Below, one piece after another: positions 20,280 through 29,293 of a DNA stretch of 64,000 nt (the first letter of the stretch is position 1; every line of letters starts with the position of its first letter). Source of the DNA: Nocardia brasiliensis NBRC 14402 (GTDB taxonomy: Bacteria; Actinomycetota; Actinomycetes; Mycobacteriales; Mycobacteriaceae); NCBI RefSeq assembly GCF_000308475.2, contig NZ_BAFT02000001.1, forward strand, positions 1 to 64,000, written 5' to 3'. The notes under the pieces were generated by a model. The model did not search any database. It was not told the DNA's origin and saw only the letters and a program-made list of their open reading frames with translations. Made by a program: the position numbers and the translations under genes.

Positions 20280-20565
20280 GACTTCGCCCCGCCGGCACGC
20301 ACCTTCGCCCCACCCGACGAAGCACCGTGCCTACGGTTCACTCGCTGACGCTCGTTGTGGTCGGTCACGGCAGCGATCCTACGGTGACCCACCGACAGCC
20401 TCCCCACAGGTTCGCCGTTCACCACACACCGCGCAAGACCCGGCAACTCGCATCGACCACCCGATGGGTCAGCGCCGCGTCGAGCCGATCGAATCTCTCG
20501 CCGACATGACTGCGCGGCAGCCACATCAAACGACCGGCCAGCGCGACACCGAACGGTGTTTCCAC
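20280..20565. other. Gap between comEC and holA
   Basis: Together with the hairpin at 20566-20598, this 319-base gap contains no convincing gene. A short minus-strand frame is Arg/Gly-rich and has no start site. The holA promoter should lie here. Confidence 0.4.
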
Positions 20566-20598
20566 CGCGGTGCGGCCTGCTTTACAGGCCGCACCGCG
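20566..20598 (-). terminator. Hairpin terminator after comEC
   Basis: A perfect 14-bp stem (CGCGGTGCGGCCTG and its complement) encloses a 5-base loop and abuts the comEC stop codon at 20599. It has no T-run, which is usual for actinobacterial terminators. Confidence 0.7.
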
Positions 20599-23457
20599 CT
20601 ATCGGGAGGTCATGGTTTTGGGTGGGTTGCCGCCGACGACCAGGAGGTCGCCGTGATGATCGGTGCGGAGCACGGTGGTGCCGAGGGTGTTGAGTTCGGC
20701 GAGGATGCCGTGGTGCGGGTGACCGAAGGTGTTCTCGACGCCGACGCTGATCAGGGTCAGGCGTGGATGCACCGCGTCGAGGAACTCTTTTGTGGTCGTC
20801 CGGGATCCGTGGTGCGGCAGTTTCAGGATGTCGGAGCGCAGTGCGATTCCTTGCCGAAGTAATAATTGCTGGGCTGGGGCCTCGATATCACCGGTCAGCA
20901 GGATCCGACCGGCCGCGGTGTCGGCGGCGAGGACGATCGACCGGTCGTTGGCGTCCTCCGCTTCGGCACCTGGTGTCGGCCGCGCGCCCGTCAGCTCGGG
21001 TGCGAGCACCGTCAACCGGACCCTACCGATCTCCAGCACTTGCCCGGATGCAAGCGCCAACACCGGAATTCGTTCGCGCCGTGCGATATCCGCCACCTGG
21101 GTGAGGTTCTCGACTCGCGCGCCTTCAGAGCGCATCGCCGGTGCTGCACCAGTTCGCCGACACCGTTCACCACCGGTCGCACACCAATCGGTGGACGCGC
21201 ATGATGCCTTACGTTCGTCCCCTGAATGCTCACACCCGGCGACTGTCGGGACGCACCGCTCGGCTTCGAGTTCACCGCCGTTCGGGTCCGCCCCGGTCGA
21301 AGGTCTGGCCGGTTCGCCTTGTGCCCCAGGCGCTTCGCAGGTGTCGGCATCCGACTGGCGCGAGATCCGTCCCGTGCCTACGTTCGGTGCCGGCTCCGAC
21401 GGCCCGGGACGGACCGGCGCACCGTCGTATTCCTGCACCCCATCGAGCTCCCGCGCACCATCGAGTTCCTGCGCACCGCCTTGTTCCTGGGCACCGCCTT
21501 GTTCCCGCGCACCACCGAGTTCGTGGGCACTGTCGAGTTCCTGGGCACCACCGGGCTCCCGCGCACCATCGAGCTCCCGCGCACCATCGAGTTCCTGCGC
21601 ACCGACCGCGATCGCTGCGACCGCTCGGCCGTCCAGTGCACCGGCGAGCCCTCCGATGTGGTCGGCGTGGGGGTGGGTCAGTACGAGGAGGTTGATGCGG
21701 GATATGCCCAAGCGGTTCAAGCACATTCGGATACGTCGGGGTTCGGGGCCGACGTCGATCACCACTGCGGAGCCGTCGCCGGTGGACAGTGCGAGCCCGT
21801 CACCCTGGCCCACGTCGCAGACGGCGAGGACCCAACCGGACGGGGGCCAGCCGGGATGCCAGATGCGGACCGGAATAAGGACCATGGCAACGCAGAAGGC
21901 GACCGTCAGCACCAGTCTGCGGCTGGCCGCGAAACGCAACGCGAGGATGCCGACGACGATGATCGCTGCGGCAAGCAGCCCACCGGACAGGCCGCCCGGC
22001 ACCACTACGGACGCGCCCGGTACCGCGGCCGCGTGTTCGGCGACGAACAGCAACCACCACAGCGGCGGTGCCGCGCAGTGCACGACCAATTCGGCCAAGG
22101 GCGACCAGATGGACGCCAGCACCGCGGCGGCCGCCCCGATCACGGTGATCGGGGCGATGACCGGTTCGACGAGCATGTTCGCCAGAATCGCGACAAGGCT
22201 CAGCTTTCCGGTCATCGCGATGACGAGCGGAGCCGTCACGACGAACGCGGCCGCCGCCACCGCACAAAGTTCCGCGGGCAGACGCCACCAACCGCGGGCG
22301 CGCAACCAGTCCGCCCAACTCGGTGCCAGCAGGATCAGTGCACCTGTCGCGCAGGCCGACAACGCGAAGCCCATCGAGACTGCGAGCGCAGGCCATACGG
22401 CGAGCAGTCCGATGATCGCCGCGCACAGCGCCGGAAGTGCCTGTTTCCGCCGGCCAGTCATCAAGGCGAGCAAGGTGATCGCGCCCATCGCTCCCGCCCG
22501 GAGCACACTCGGGTCGGGCCGTGCGACGATCACGAACAGCACCAGCACGAGCCCGGCGGCCAGTGCGGCTGCACGCGGACCGAGGGTGAGCCCGCGCACT
22601 GCGCCGAGTACCACTGCCAGCAGGATCGTGAAGTTCGTCCCGCTCACGGCGCAAAGATGTTCCAGCCCAGCGATTTCGAAGTCTTCGCGGACCTGATCCG
22701 ACAGTGCCGAGGTGTCCCCGACGACGAGCGCGGGGAGCAACCCCGCTGGTTCGGCGGGCAATGCGCGGGTGACCGCCTCCGCGAAGTCGGTACGCACAGA
22801 CCGAGCCAGCCGTTGCCACCAGGGCAATGCGCCCACCGGCTTGGGTTCTCCCACTGCCCGCAATGTCGCGACGGTGAGGTCGCGCTGCCTAGGAAGGTCG
22901 GCCTTCGCCGGGAACTGCACCGTCTGTCCCGGCGAAAGATTCGCCCAGCCCGCACCGGCGGCCAGAATCACCACCGCTCCACCGGCCTGCACCGTCCGCT
23001 CGCCGTACCGATACTCCCGCAGGTTCGCCCTGAGCACCCAACGGTCACCACCGAATACGTTTCCGCGCAACGGCTTCGGATCATCACTCGCCGTCACCAG
23101 CACCCGCACCGAATGCCCGGCCAGCGCCCGCAACGGATGCGTCGCCACCTGATGTTCCCGCCACGCCGCCGCCACCGCGAACCCGCCCGCGAGCAACACC
23201 GCCGCCAGCGCCACCACCGCCACAGCCCGCTGCCGCACCCGCCGGTGCGCCATCGCCCACAACAGCAACACCCACAACCCGATCGCCAGCACAACCAGCG
23301 CGATCGCCACCCACACCCCCACCACCCACCCAGCAGTCAACGCCACAATCGTTGCCCCCCAACAACACAACGCCGCAGGCACCAACCGCGCATCAAGCAC
23401 CTCCGGCCCCCGCTCCTCCGCCTCCGCACGCACCTCGACCACAGCGCCAGCCCTCAT
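20599..23457 (-). CDS. comEC: ComEC/Rec2 DNA-uptake channel with repeat insertion
   Basis: This 952-residue inner-membrane protein is expected to move single-stranded DNA into the cytoplasm. It has an N-terminal membrane/OB part (to about 235) and the Competence domain with many helices (about 240-530; GLEHLCAVSGTNFTILLAVV). The C-terminal metallo-beta-lactamase-like domain carries LAVCDVGQGDGLAL and H595-P-H597-A-D599-H600. Within that domain, residues 620-679 are ten tandem six-residue units (consensus ELDGA(R/Q)), followed by about 110 more low-complexity residues before normal sequence resumes (IARRERIPVLAL). The ATG overlaps the comEA stop by four bases. Length is about 150-200 above usual because of the insert. 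Confidence 0.92.
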   Translation of the reverse strand: MRAGAVVEVRAEAEERGPEVLDARLVPAALCCWGATIVALTAGWVVGVWVAIALVVLAIGLWVLLLWAMAHRRVRQRAVAVVALAAVLLAGGFAVAAAWREHQVATHPLRALAGHSVRVLVTASDDPKPLRGNVFGGDRWVLRANLREYRYGERTVQAGGAVVILAAGAGWANLSPGQTVQFPAKADLPRQRDLTVATLRAVGEPKPVGALPWWQRLARSVRTDFAEAVTRALPAEPAGLLPALVVGDTSALSDQVREDFEIAGLEHLCAVSGTNFTILLAVVLGAVRGLTLGPRAAALAAGLVLVLFVIVARPDPSVLRAGAMGAITLLALMTGRRKQALPALCAAIIGLLAVWPALAVSMGFALSACATGALILLAPSWADWLRARGWWRLPAELCAVAAAAFVVTAPLVIAMTGKLSLVAILANMLVEPVIAPITVIGAAAAVLASIWSPLAELVVHCAAPPLWWLLFVAEHAAAVPGASVVVPGGLSGGLLAAAIIVVGILALRFAASRRLVLTVAFCVAMVLIPVRIWHPGWPPSGWVLAVCDVGQGDGLALSTGDGSAVVIDVGPEPRRIRMCLNRLGISRINLLVLTHPHADHIGGLAGALDGRAVAAIAVGAQELDGARELDGAREPGGAQELDSAHELGGAREQGGAQEQGGAQELDGARELDGVQEYDGAPVRPGPSEPAPNVGTGRISRQSDADTCEAPGAQGEPARPSTGADPNGGELEAERCVPTVAGCEHSGDERKASCASTDWCATGGERCRRTGAAPAMRSEGARVENLTQVADIARRERIPVLALASGQVLEIGRVRLTVLAPELTGARPTPGAEAEDANDRSIVLAADTAAGRILLTGDIEAPAQQLLLRQGIALRSDILKLPHHGSRTTTKEFLDAVHPRLTLISVGVENTFGHPHHGILAELNTLGTTVLRTDHHGDLLVVGGNPPKTMTSR
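21421..21600. repeat. Ten 18-bp tandem units inside comEC
   Basis: Exactly 180 bases divide into ten 18-base units of the form ACCATCGAGTTCCTGCGC with scattered substitutions. The period is a multiple of three, so the frame is kept and each unit adds six residues. There are no spacers, so it is not a CRISPR array. Confidence 0.9.
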
Positions 23458-25250
23458 ACCCGCACCAGTTCGCGGAGGCGGGCGAGGCGGGCTGTGCCGA
23501 TGCCGTCTACTTCGCCGAGTTGGGTTGTGTCGGTGAAGCGGCCGTGGGTGGTGCGCCAGGTGATGATTGCTTTGGCGGTGACGGGGCCGACGCCGGGGAG
23601 GGCGTCGAGTTGGGCTTCGGTTGCCGTGTTGAGGTCGAGGCGGCCCGAAGATGGTTGGGGCTGGGCGGAGCCGGAGCCGGAGGGGGCTGTGGGGCGACCG
23701 CCCGCGCTGATCGTTGCGCTGCCGAGTTTCGGTGCCGCGGGGTCGGCGCCGGACGGGCCGACCAGCACCTGGTCGCCGTCCGAGAGTCGCTGGGCCAGGT
23801 TGAGGCCGGTCGTGTCGGCACCGTCACGCGGGCCGCCCGCCGCGGTGAGGGCGTCGGCCACCCGCGCTCCCGTCGGGAGTCGCACCAACCCCGTCCGGTG
23901 CACCAACCCCACGACGCTGACCACCAGCTCGCCCACGGGTGAGCCGGGCTCGACAGGTTTCGGCCCGGTCCCGCTCTGCGCTGCCGTACCCGGCGGAGGA
24001 GCGGGTGCCGCGGCGTCAGCGGTCGAGTGCACCGCGGGCAGCGGCGGCACCGGTCGCGCGATCGGCCGCTCGCGAAAGATCACGACTCCGGCCACCACCA
24101 TCGCCACCACGCCCACCGCCAGCAGGGTGCACACCCCGCGCCGCCCGGGGTCCACTCGGATTCCACGAAACCGCTCCGGCACCAACCGATCCCGCCACCC
24201 GCGTCGAGCCGTCGGCTCCGTCAGCCATCCCGGCGACCGCACCACCCCGACGTCATCGCCCGCAGCCTCGCAATCCGGCGCAGAAGCCAACACTTCCTGG
24301 TCCCAATTGCCTTCACGCCCTACGTTTCCGCTGCGCGCGCCGGACGGAGCCGCCGGCTCCGTCCGGTCCTTGCTCGACCGAACCTCCTCGACGTCGTCAC
24401 CCACAGCCGCTCGGTCCGCCGCGAAGGCCAACGCCTTCCGGTCCCGACTGCCTTCACGCCCTGCCCCTCCTCGGTGCACGCCGGACAGAACCTCCGGCTC
24501 CGTCCGGATAGTGCGCGACTGCACCACCCCAACGTCACCACCCGCATTCCCGCGATCCACCGCGGCGGCCGACACCTCCTCGTCCCCATTGCCTTCGGGC
24601 CCTGAATCTCCTCGACGCACGCCCGGCTGAACCACCGGCTCCCTCCGGTTCCTGCGCGACCCTCCGGCCTCGATGTCGTCGCCCACACTGGGCACCTCAT
24701 CGTCCGCCGCGGGAGCCAAACCTCCTAGAGCCCAGTTCACCTGGGGTATGTGACGTGCAATGTCCCCGCCGAGGCTCGCATCCGACACCTCCGCCAGTCG
24801 GGGTCGCTTCGCGCCGTCTGCCAGCCCACCTGGTCCTGAGTCGGCACCATCCACCGCGCCCGACAGCAACCCCGCACCCGGATCGGCACGGTCCGCGTCC
24901 CCTCGCGATTCGGCGCTTGCCGGAACCCCGTTCCGCGCATGCACATCCGAGGTTCCGTTCGCGTCGCCCCCCACGGGATCGCAGGGGTCCGCACCGCTCG
25001 ACCGTGCGGCCGGTGCCGCGTCCGTACGCGAGGGCTCGGCAATCGGGGGCGCGCTGTTGCTCGGTGCCGAGTGCGTTCCCGTCAGTACCCGCAGCCCCTC
25101 GGCCTCCCACCGCTTCACCGCCAGCGCCTGGGACACGTGCGGTCGCCGGGCGGGGCAGGGTTTCGGGCTGGTGCCGTGGCCGGCGCGCACGCGGGCGGTC
25201 AGGGTGCCGAGTCGCTGGTGGGTGCGGTCGCGCTCTTGCTGTCGTGACAT
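23454..25250 (-). CDS. comEA: ComEA-like helix-hairpin-helix protein with long repetitive N-terminus
   Basis: From the ATG at 25250 this is 598 residues, about twice what I recall for mycobacterial ComEA. The C-terminal 60 residues are the DNA-binding helix-hairpin-helix pair (LDLNTATEAQLDALPGVG, then GRFTDTTQLGEVDGIG). An SLBB-like domain precedes it (VVSVVGLVHRTGLVRLPTGA). One membrane helix (CTLLAVGVVAMVVAGVVIF) comes earlier. The preceding 380 residues are hydrophilic and disordered-looking and contain three 47-residue imperfect repeats just before the helix. ComEA normally binds incoming DNA outside the membrane for ComEC; the repeats would be cytoplasmic by topology. It is coupled to comEC by an ATGA overlap. 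Confidence 0.85.
   Translation of the reverse strand: MSRQQERDRTHQRLGTLTARVRAGHGTSPKPCPARRPHVSQALAVKRWEAEGLRVLTGTHSAPSNSAPPIAEPSRTDAAPAARSSGADPCDPVGGDANGTSDVHARNGVPASAESRGDADRADPGAGLLSGAVDGADSGPGGLADGAKRPRLAEVSDASLGGDIARHIPQVNWALGGLAPAADDEVPSVGDDIEAGGSRRNRREPVVQPGVRRGDSGPEGNGDEEVSAAAVDRGNAGGDVGVVQSRTIRTEPEVLSGVHRGGAGREGSRDRKALAFAADRAAVGDDVEEVRSSKDRTEPAAPSGARSGNVGREGNWDQEVLASAPDCEAAGDDVGVVRSPGWLTEPTARRGWRDRLVPERFRGIRVDPGRRGVCTLLAVGVVAMVVAGVVIFRERPIARPVPPLPAVHSTADAAAPAPPPGTAAQSGTGPKPVEPGSPVGELVVSVVGLVHRTGLVRLPTGARVADALTAAGGPRDGADTTGLNLAQRLSDGDQVLVGPSGADPAAPKLGSATISAGGRPTAPSGSGSAQPQPSSGRLDLNTATEAQLDALPGVGPVTAKAIITWRTTHGRFTDTTQLGEVDGIGTARLARLRELVRV
24249..24686. repeat. 141-bp imperfect tandem repeats in comEA
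   Basis: The marker sequence ACGTC(G/A)TC(A/G)CCC recurs near 24249, 24390, 24531 and 24672 at a constant spacing of 141 bases. In protein each period carries (R)TEPxxxSG, GREGxxDxE/K and a final GDD. The period is 47 codons, so the frame is kept. Confidence 0.8.
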
Positions 25251-25421
25251 GGGAGCGAACGTAGTTTCGGGGGCGGGGCAAAGGGCTTGGCCGAACAGGT
25301 ATTTCGCCTGTCTTGTGGACCGCCGTGCGATGGGGACAACTCGCCGACGACACGCAGACCGGCGGCCGGATCGCCGGTGCGCGCGCACTCGGATTCCGCG
25401 GGCTGATGCCAGACTTGGCGG

Positions 25422-26204
25422 GTGATCCGTTTCCGTTTCGGCTTGGCGCCGGTGGACCGAGTCGCCCCGTGGGGAGAGCAACGCCGGACGCTGCAGTGGT
25501 TCGCGCTGACCGAAGGTTGGTACGGCATCGACCTCGGCGGGCAGACCTTGCTGCGTTATTCCGCGCGCACCACCGAACTCCTGCGCACGCAGTCCGGCGG
25601 CGTGGAGACGCCTTTCGACTGCTACGTCGCCTATTACGTTGCCCGGCTGTGGGAGGACCTGCTGGCCCTGCTGCCCAGTGTGCTGGAACCGGTACCCGGG
25701 GATCTCGCCGATTTCATCGGTGCCGACGCCGAGGGCTGGCGGTGGTCCGAATCCGACGAGGCCGACGCCGCCACCACCTGGTACGGCGAACACACCCTGG
25801 ATACCGGCTACCTCTGGTTCGGCCCGCATCTGCGCTGGTGGCGCACGGTCGACGGCACCGCCGACACCGTCACCCTGGCCTGGCACCACCCGCCGGATCC
25901 GGAGCACGAGATCGAGTTCACCGCACCGTCGTCCGGCCGCGTCAGCGTACCTACCGACGAATTCCGCAGCGCGGTAATAGAATTCGACCGCGCGCTGCTG
26001 TCCGCGATGGCGACCCGACTGCGCGAGTTCGAATCATCCGGCCCTCCGCCGGGTATCGATCTCGACCTCGACCACCTCGCGTACGAACAGGACGACCGGG
26101 CACGCTGGCTCGCCCGCGCGCTGAACCAGCGACCCGACACGGATTGGTCAGCGGTGCGGTCCGGAGCCGACGCGCTGCGCCGATCGTCGTCCGCCCTGCC
26201 CTGA
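25422..26204 (+). CDS. DUF5984-like hypothetical protein
   Basis: This 260-residue soluble protein starts at GTG: IRFRFGLAPVDRVAPWG, then LQWFALTEGWYGIDLGG. It is Trp-rich and acidic, with a central ESDEADAATTWYGEHTLDTG and FGPHLRWWR. The pattern recalls DUF5984 proteins of actinomycetes. There is no catalytic signature and no membrane segment. It is transcribed against its neighbours and sits where mycobacteria carry eis (from memory), so it is probably a lineage-specific insertion. Family assignment is from memory and tentative. Confidence 0.6.
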   Translation: MIRFRFGLAPVDRVAPWGEQRRTLQWFALTEGWYGIDLGGQTLLRYSARTTELLRTQSGGVETPFDCYVAYYVARLWEDLLALLPSVLEPVPGDLADFIGADAEGWRWSESDEADAATTWYGEHTLDTGYLWFGPHLRWWRTVDGTADTVTLAWHHPPDPEHEIEFTAPSSGRVSVPTDEFRSAVIEFDRALLSAMATRLREFESSGPPPGIDLDLDHLAYEQDDRARWLARALNQRPDTDWSAVRSGADALRRSSSALP

Positions 26205-26230
26205 CCGGGCGGCTACGCGCAGCCGCCCGG
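26205..26230. terminator. Convergent hairpin overlapping the degV stop
   Basis: A perfect 10-bp stem (CCGGGCGGCT and its complement) encloses a 6-base loop. It begins right after the DUF5984-like stop and runs across the degV stop codon at 26213, serving both converging genes. Confidence 0.6.
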
Positions 26231-27055
26231 CAGCACGAGCACGCCGACGGCCCCGAGCCCGAGGTGCACGCCGAGGGCGGGCCCGAACTCGGCCACGATC
26301 AATTCCCGAATACCGGGCACCAGCTCGCGCAGCTGGGTGGCGACGGTCTGTGCGGCCTCTTCGGCCCCGAGGTGCTGGACCGCGACCGCGGCACCGTCCT
26401 CCCCCGCCGCATCCACCGCTGCCGCAACGAGTTTCGCGAACGCTTTGGATCGGGTACGCACCTTCTCGCGCAGCTCCAGGCGCCCTTCGACGATCTGCAG
26501 CAGCGGTTTGGTGACCAGCTCGCTGCCGAAGAACGCGGCGGCCGAACTCAGCCTGCCGCCGCGGCGCAGCTGTTCGGTCCGATTGACCAGGATGAACGTG
26601 CGGGCGCGGCTCGATGCGGCGACCGCGGTGTCGTAGACGATGTCCAGTGCGGCACCCGTGCGGGCGCGCCGGGCCGCCGCGAGCACGGGCAGCCCGGTGG
26701 CGAGTCCCGCGCCGAGCGAGTCGACGAGTCGCACGCGATCGGCGGCGTCCATGTCCCGCACCGCCTGCCTGCCCGCCTCCCAGGTGCCGGAGAGCTGGCG
26801 TGAAAGATGCACCGCGACAACGCCGTCGCCGCCGCTGCGCGCCCAGGCCTGCTCGTACACGGCGCGCAATTCACCGGGTGAGGCGGCCGAGGTGGTCACC
26901 GTGTCGGCGGTGTAGTCGATCTCGATCGGGTCGATACCCTCGCGGATCGCGCGGTCACCGATCAGGACATGCAGTGGGACGACGTCGATCTCGAGCTCAT
27001 CGACGAATTCGGCAGGAAGGCTGGCCGACGAATCTGTCACGACCACGACGGCCAC
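26213..27055 (-). CDS. DegV-family fatty-acid-binding protein
   Basis: This 280-residue protein has the two-domain DegV fold. Family marks are the start VVVTDSSASLPAEF, TSAASPGELRAVYE, VHLSRQLSGTWEAG, the Ser/Gly-rich ligand pocket, and LRRGGRLSSAAAFFG. DegV (FakB) proteins bind a fatty acid and present it to a kinase or other enzyme. It is last in the nadD-rsfS-gpgP-octT operon, three bases after octT, and corresponds to mycobacterial Rv2417c by position. A role in feeding acyl groups to octT or lipid metabolism is attractive but unproven. Confidence 0.88.
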   Translation of the reverse strand: MAVVVVTDSSASLPAEFVDELEIDVVPLHVLIGDRAIREGIDPIEIDYTADTVTTSAASPGELRAVYEQAWARSGGDGVVAVHLSRQLSGTWEAGRQAVRDMDAADRVRLVDSLGAGLATGLPVLAAARRARTGAALDIVYDTAVAASSRARTFILVNRTEQLRRGGRLSSAAAFFGSELVTKPLLQIVEGRLELREKVRTRSKAFAKLVAAAVDAAGEDGAAVAVQHLGAEEAAQTVATQLRELVPGIRELIVAEFGPALGVHLGLGAVGVLVLPGGCA

Positions 27056-27058
27056 GGA

Positions 27059-28174
27059 CTACCGAACCTCCTGCAGAGCCTTCACCATCGCGTTGGCCAC
27101 GGCCTCGTGCCCGGCCCAGCCCCAGTGGATACCGTCCGGGTTCGCGTCGCCGGAGAAGACGTTCTCGCGCACGGCTTCGGCGAGGTCGACCAGCGGCACG
27201 CCGGTGCGCTCCGACCATGCCCGCAGCGCGCGCACGGCGGGTTCGCGCCCGGTGTGTACGCGTCCGTAGGCCGCGCAGTCGTGCACCGACGGCAGCACCG
27301 CGACGAACGGCAGGTCGGGTCGCAGCTGCGCCAGCGCTTCGCGCGACTGCTCCAGGTAGTCGACGCTCACCTTCGGCGGAAGTGCCACGGGGCGACCGAG
27401 TTTCGAGAGTTTGGGCTGCAGCCAGTTGTAGGTCGCGCGGACTCCGCGGCGCACGCCGGGCGGGCGCACGTACCGGATCAGTTCGCGCAGCGCGGTCGGC
27501 AGCGGCGAAGGCAGCGAGTCCATCCCGCCGACCGCGAAGACCACCGCATGGGCGCGCGGCACGGCCGCCCACACGCGCGGGTCACCGATCAACGCCCAGT
27601 AGGCATCTCGGCAGGTCCAGCCGATCCGGCCGACCAACTCGACGTCCCAGCCGAGTTCGGCGCCGACGAGATTGGGCCAGATCTGCGGATGGTCCGCGGG
27701 CAGACCGCCTTTGGGCCCGAAGTACGACAGCGAATCGGCGATCACCAGCAGCACCGGTCGCTCGTCGGACGCGTCGGCCACGGCCTGCGGTTGCCCGGAC
27801 ACATCCAGGGCGTCGGCCGCGGATTCGGCGATCAACTCGGCCGCGTCGACCACCTCGGCGACCGGTGCGTCGAGCTCTTCGGATTCCACTGTGCCCGTGT
27901 CGGGCTCGGCCATCACGACCGTACCGGCAGCGGTGCCGCGTACTTCAGGGGGCGGGTCCACCGAACTGGCGGGCCGGGCGGAGTCGTCCGCGTCGGCGGC
28001 TCCCGGCGCGTCTTGCGTACCCGAATCCGTTCCGTCGGAGTCTGTTTCGGTCGCCGCGGCCGGGGCTTCCGGCGGCGGGCCGAACAGCGCATCCGGGATC
28101 GAACGTTCCGGTTTCGCCGAAGCTTTCCGGAACAGTTCGTCCGGCACCTGCCGAATCGGATCTTCAGAGGACAT
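27059..28174 (-). CDS. octT: SGNH-fold octanoyltransferase for methylglucose lipopolysaccharide
   Basis: This 371-residue protein has a hydrophilic N-terminal part (1-140) and an SGNH hydrolase-fold domain. Its blocks are ADSLSYFG (block I Ser), GGMDS (block III) and [10 protein letters not shown] (block V Asp/His). Position and sequence match mycobacterial Rv2418c, which acylates an early glucosylglycerate intermediate of methylglucose lipopolysaccharides with octanoate. It overlaps gpgP by 11 bases, and gpgP makes the glucosylglycerate precursor, so the pair forms a pathway unit. The symbol rests on synteny and the SGNH blocks. Confidence 0.8.
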   Translation of the reverse strand: MSSEDPIRQVPDELFRKASAKPERSIPDALFGPPPEAPAAATETDSDGTDSGTQDAPGAADADDSARPASSVDPPPEVRGTAAGTVVMAEPDTGTVESEELDAPVAEVVDAAELIAESAADALDVSGQPQAVADASDERPVLLVIADSLSYFGPKGGLPADHPQIWPNLVGAELGWDVELVGRIGWTCRDAYWALIGDPRVWAAVPRAHAVVFAVGGMDSLPSPLPTALRELIRYVRPPGVRRGVRATYNWLQPKLSKLGRPVALPPKVSVDYLEQSREALAQLRPDLPFVAVLPSVHDCAAYGRVHTGREPAVRALRAWSERTGVPLVDLAEAVRENVFSGDANPDGIHWGWAGHEAVANAMVKALQEVR

Positions 28175-28832
28175 CCGGGGCCACCTTCGCAGCTGCGTTC
28201 CACACGTCGAGACGCCAGCCGGGCTGGTCGATGCTCGGACCGTGGCTGCTGAGCTGCACCCAGCTGGTATTGGCCAGTCCGCCGAGGACCGGCCAGTTGG
28301 CTGGCGGCAGGTCGAGCAGCGCGGCCGTGAGGCCTGCGATCAGCCCGCCGTGCGCCACCAGGATGATAGTCCGGCCTGGCCAGTCCTGCCGCTCGACGAG
28401 TAATTCCCGCACGACCGGCAGCGCCCGTGCGCCGACCTCCAGCTTGGTCTCCCCGTTGGGCGGCCGAAAGCCGGGGTTACGACGCCATTCCAGGCGCGCG
28501 CCGGGGTAGTCGGCGTCCACCTCCAGATGCGTCAGGCCTTCCCAGTCACCGAGATCGGTTTCGCGTAGCCGCTGATCGGGCACCACACCCAGGGCGGTGT
28601 GCTCGGCGAGCGCGGACGCGGTGTCGAAGGCGCGGCGCAGATCCGACGAGACGATGGCGATGGCATTGCGGGAAACGAGTTCGCGCGCAGCTTCTTTCGC
28701 CTGCCTGCGACCGAGTTCGGTGAGATCGGTGTCGATCTGCCCCTGCATCCGGTCGGCGGCGTTCCATTCGGTCTGCCCGTGGCGCAACAGGATCAACGTG
28801 CGCACGCTGGCATATTTGTTCACGACTGCCAC
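28164..28832 (-). CDS. gpgP: Glucosyl-3-phosphoglycerate phosphatase
   Basis: This 222-residue histidine phosphatase has the catalytic H18 in [21 protein letters not shown], the acidic [14 protein letters not shown] and the second catalytic His in [11 protein letters not shown]. The sequence follows mycobacterial GpgP (Rv2419c) closely, including the C-terminus [17 protein letters not shown]. It removes phosphate from glucosyl-3-phosphoglycerate to give glucosylglycerate, the first unit of methylglucose lipopolysaccharide. It starts at GTG 18 bases after rsfS and overlaps octT. Confidence 0.87.
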   Translation of the reverse strand: MAVVNKYASVRTLILLRHGQTEWNAADRMQGQIDTDLTELGRRQAKEAARELVSRNAIAIVSSDLRRAFDTASALAEHTALGVVPDQRLRETDLGDWEGLTHLEVDADYPGARLEWRRNPGFRPPNGETKLEVGARALPVVRELLVERQDWPGRTIILVAHGGLIAGLTAALLDLPPANWPVLGGLANTSWVQLSSHGPSIDQPGWRLDVWNAAAKVAPDVL

Positions 28833-28850
28833 CCGGCTACTCCCCCTCGT

Positions 28851-29267
28851 TCACTCGGCGTCGCTGTCCGCGTCACCGTTCACCGCCGCGGGCCGGTTCT
28901 CCGGCGCGCCGATGCCGTCCACCGGCACCACCGGGCAGTCTTTCCACAACCGTTCCAGCGCATAGAAATTGCGCTCGTCGTTGTGCTGGATGTGCACCAC
29001 GACGTCGACGTAGTCGAGCAGCGCCCAGCGCCCCTCCCTGGTGCCTTCGCGCCGCACCGGCTTGTGCCCGGCTTCGCGCAGCTTCTCCTCGACGTTGTCG
29101 ACGATGGCGTTCACCTGGCGCTCGTTCGGCGCGGAGGCGATGACGAAGCAGTCGGTGATCACCAGCTGTTCCGACACGTCGAGCACCACGACGTCGGTGG
29201 CCAGCTTCTCGTCCGCCGCCAGCGCAGCAACCTGCGCGATCTCGACCGACTCGACCGATGCCGTCAT
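28851..29267 (-). CDS. rsfS: Ribosomal silencing factor RsfS
   Basis: This 138-residue protein binds ribosomal protein L14 (uL14) and blocks subunit joining under starvation. Landmarks are VVLDVSEQLVITDCFVIAS, NERQVNAIVDNVEEKL, REGTREGRWALLDYVDVVVH and the C-terminal FYALERLWKDCP. It lies directly after nadD, as in most bacteria, with a 26-base gap. It has a short acidic tail. Nothing is unusual. Confidence 0.95.
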   Translation of the reverse strand: MTASVESVEIAQVAALAADEKLATDVVVLDVSEQLVITDCFVIASAPNERQVNAIVDNVEEKLREAGHKPVRREGTREGRWALLDYVDVVVHIQHNDERNFYALERLWKDCPVVPVDGIGAPENRPAAVNGDADSDAE

Positions 29268-29293
29268 GCCCGCCCCTCGCTACGCATTTTCAC

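Noticed and set aside
20276..20524. Short frame between comEC and holA
   Set aside because: Arg/Gly-rich, no ribosome site, no homology seen.
21421..21600. CRISPR-like look of the comEC repeat
   Set aside because: Units are 18 bases, contiguous and in frame, with no spacers, no leader and no cas genes.
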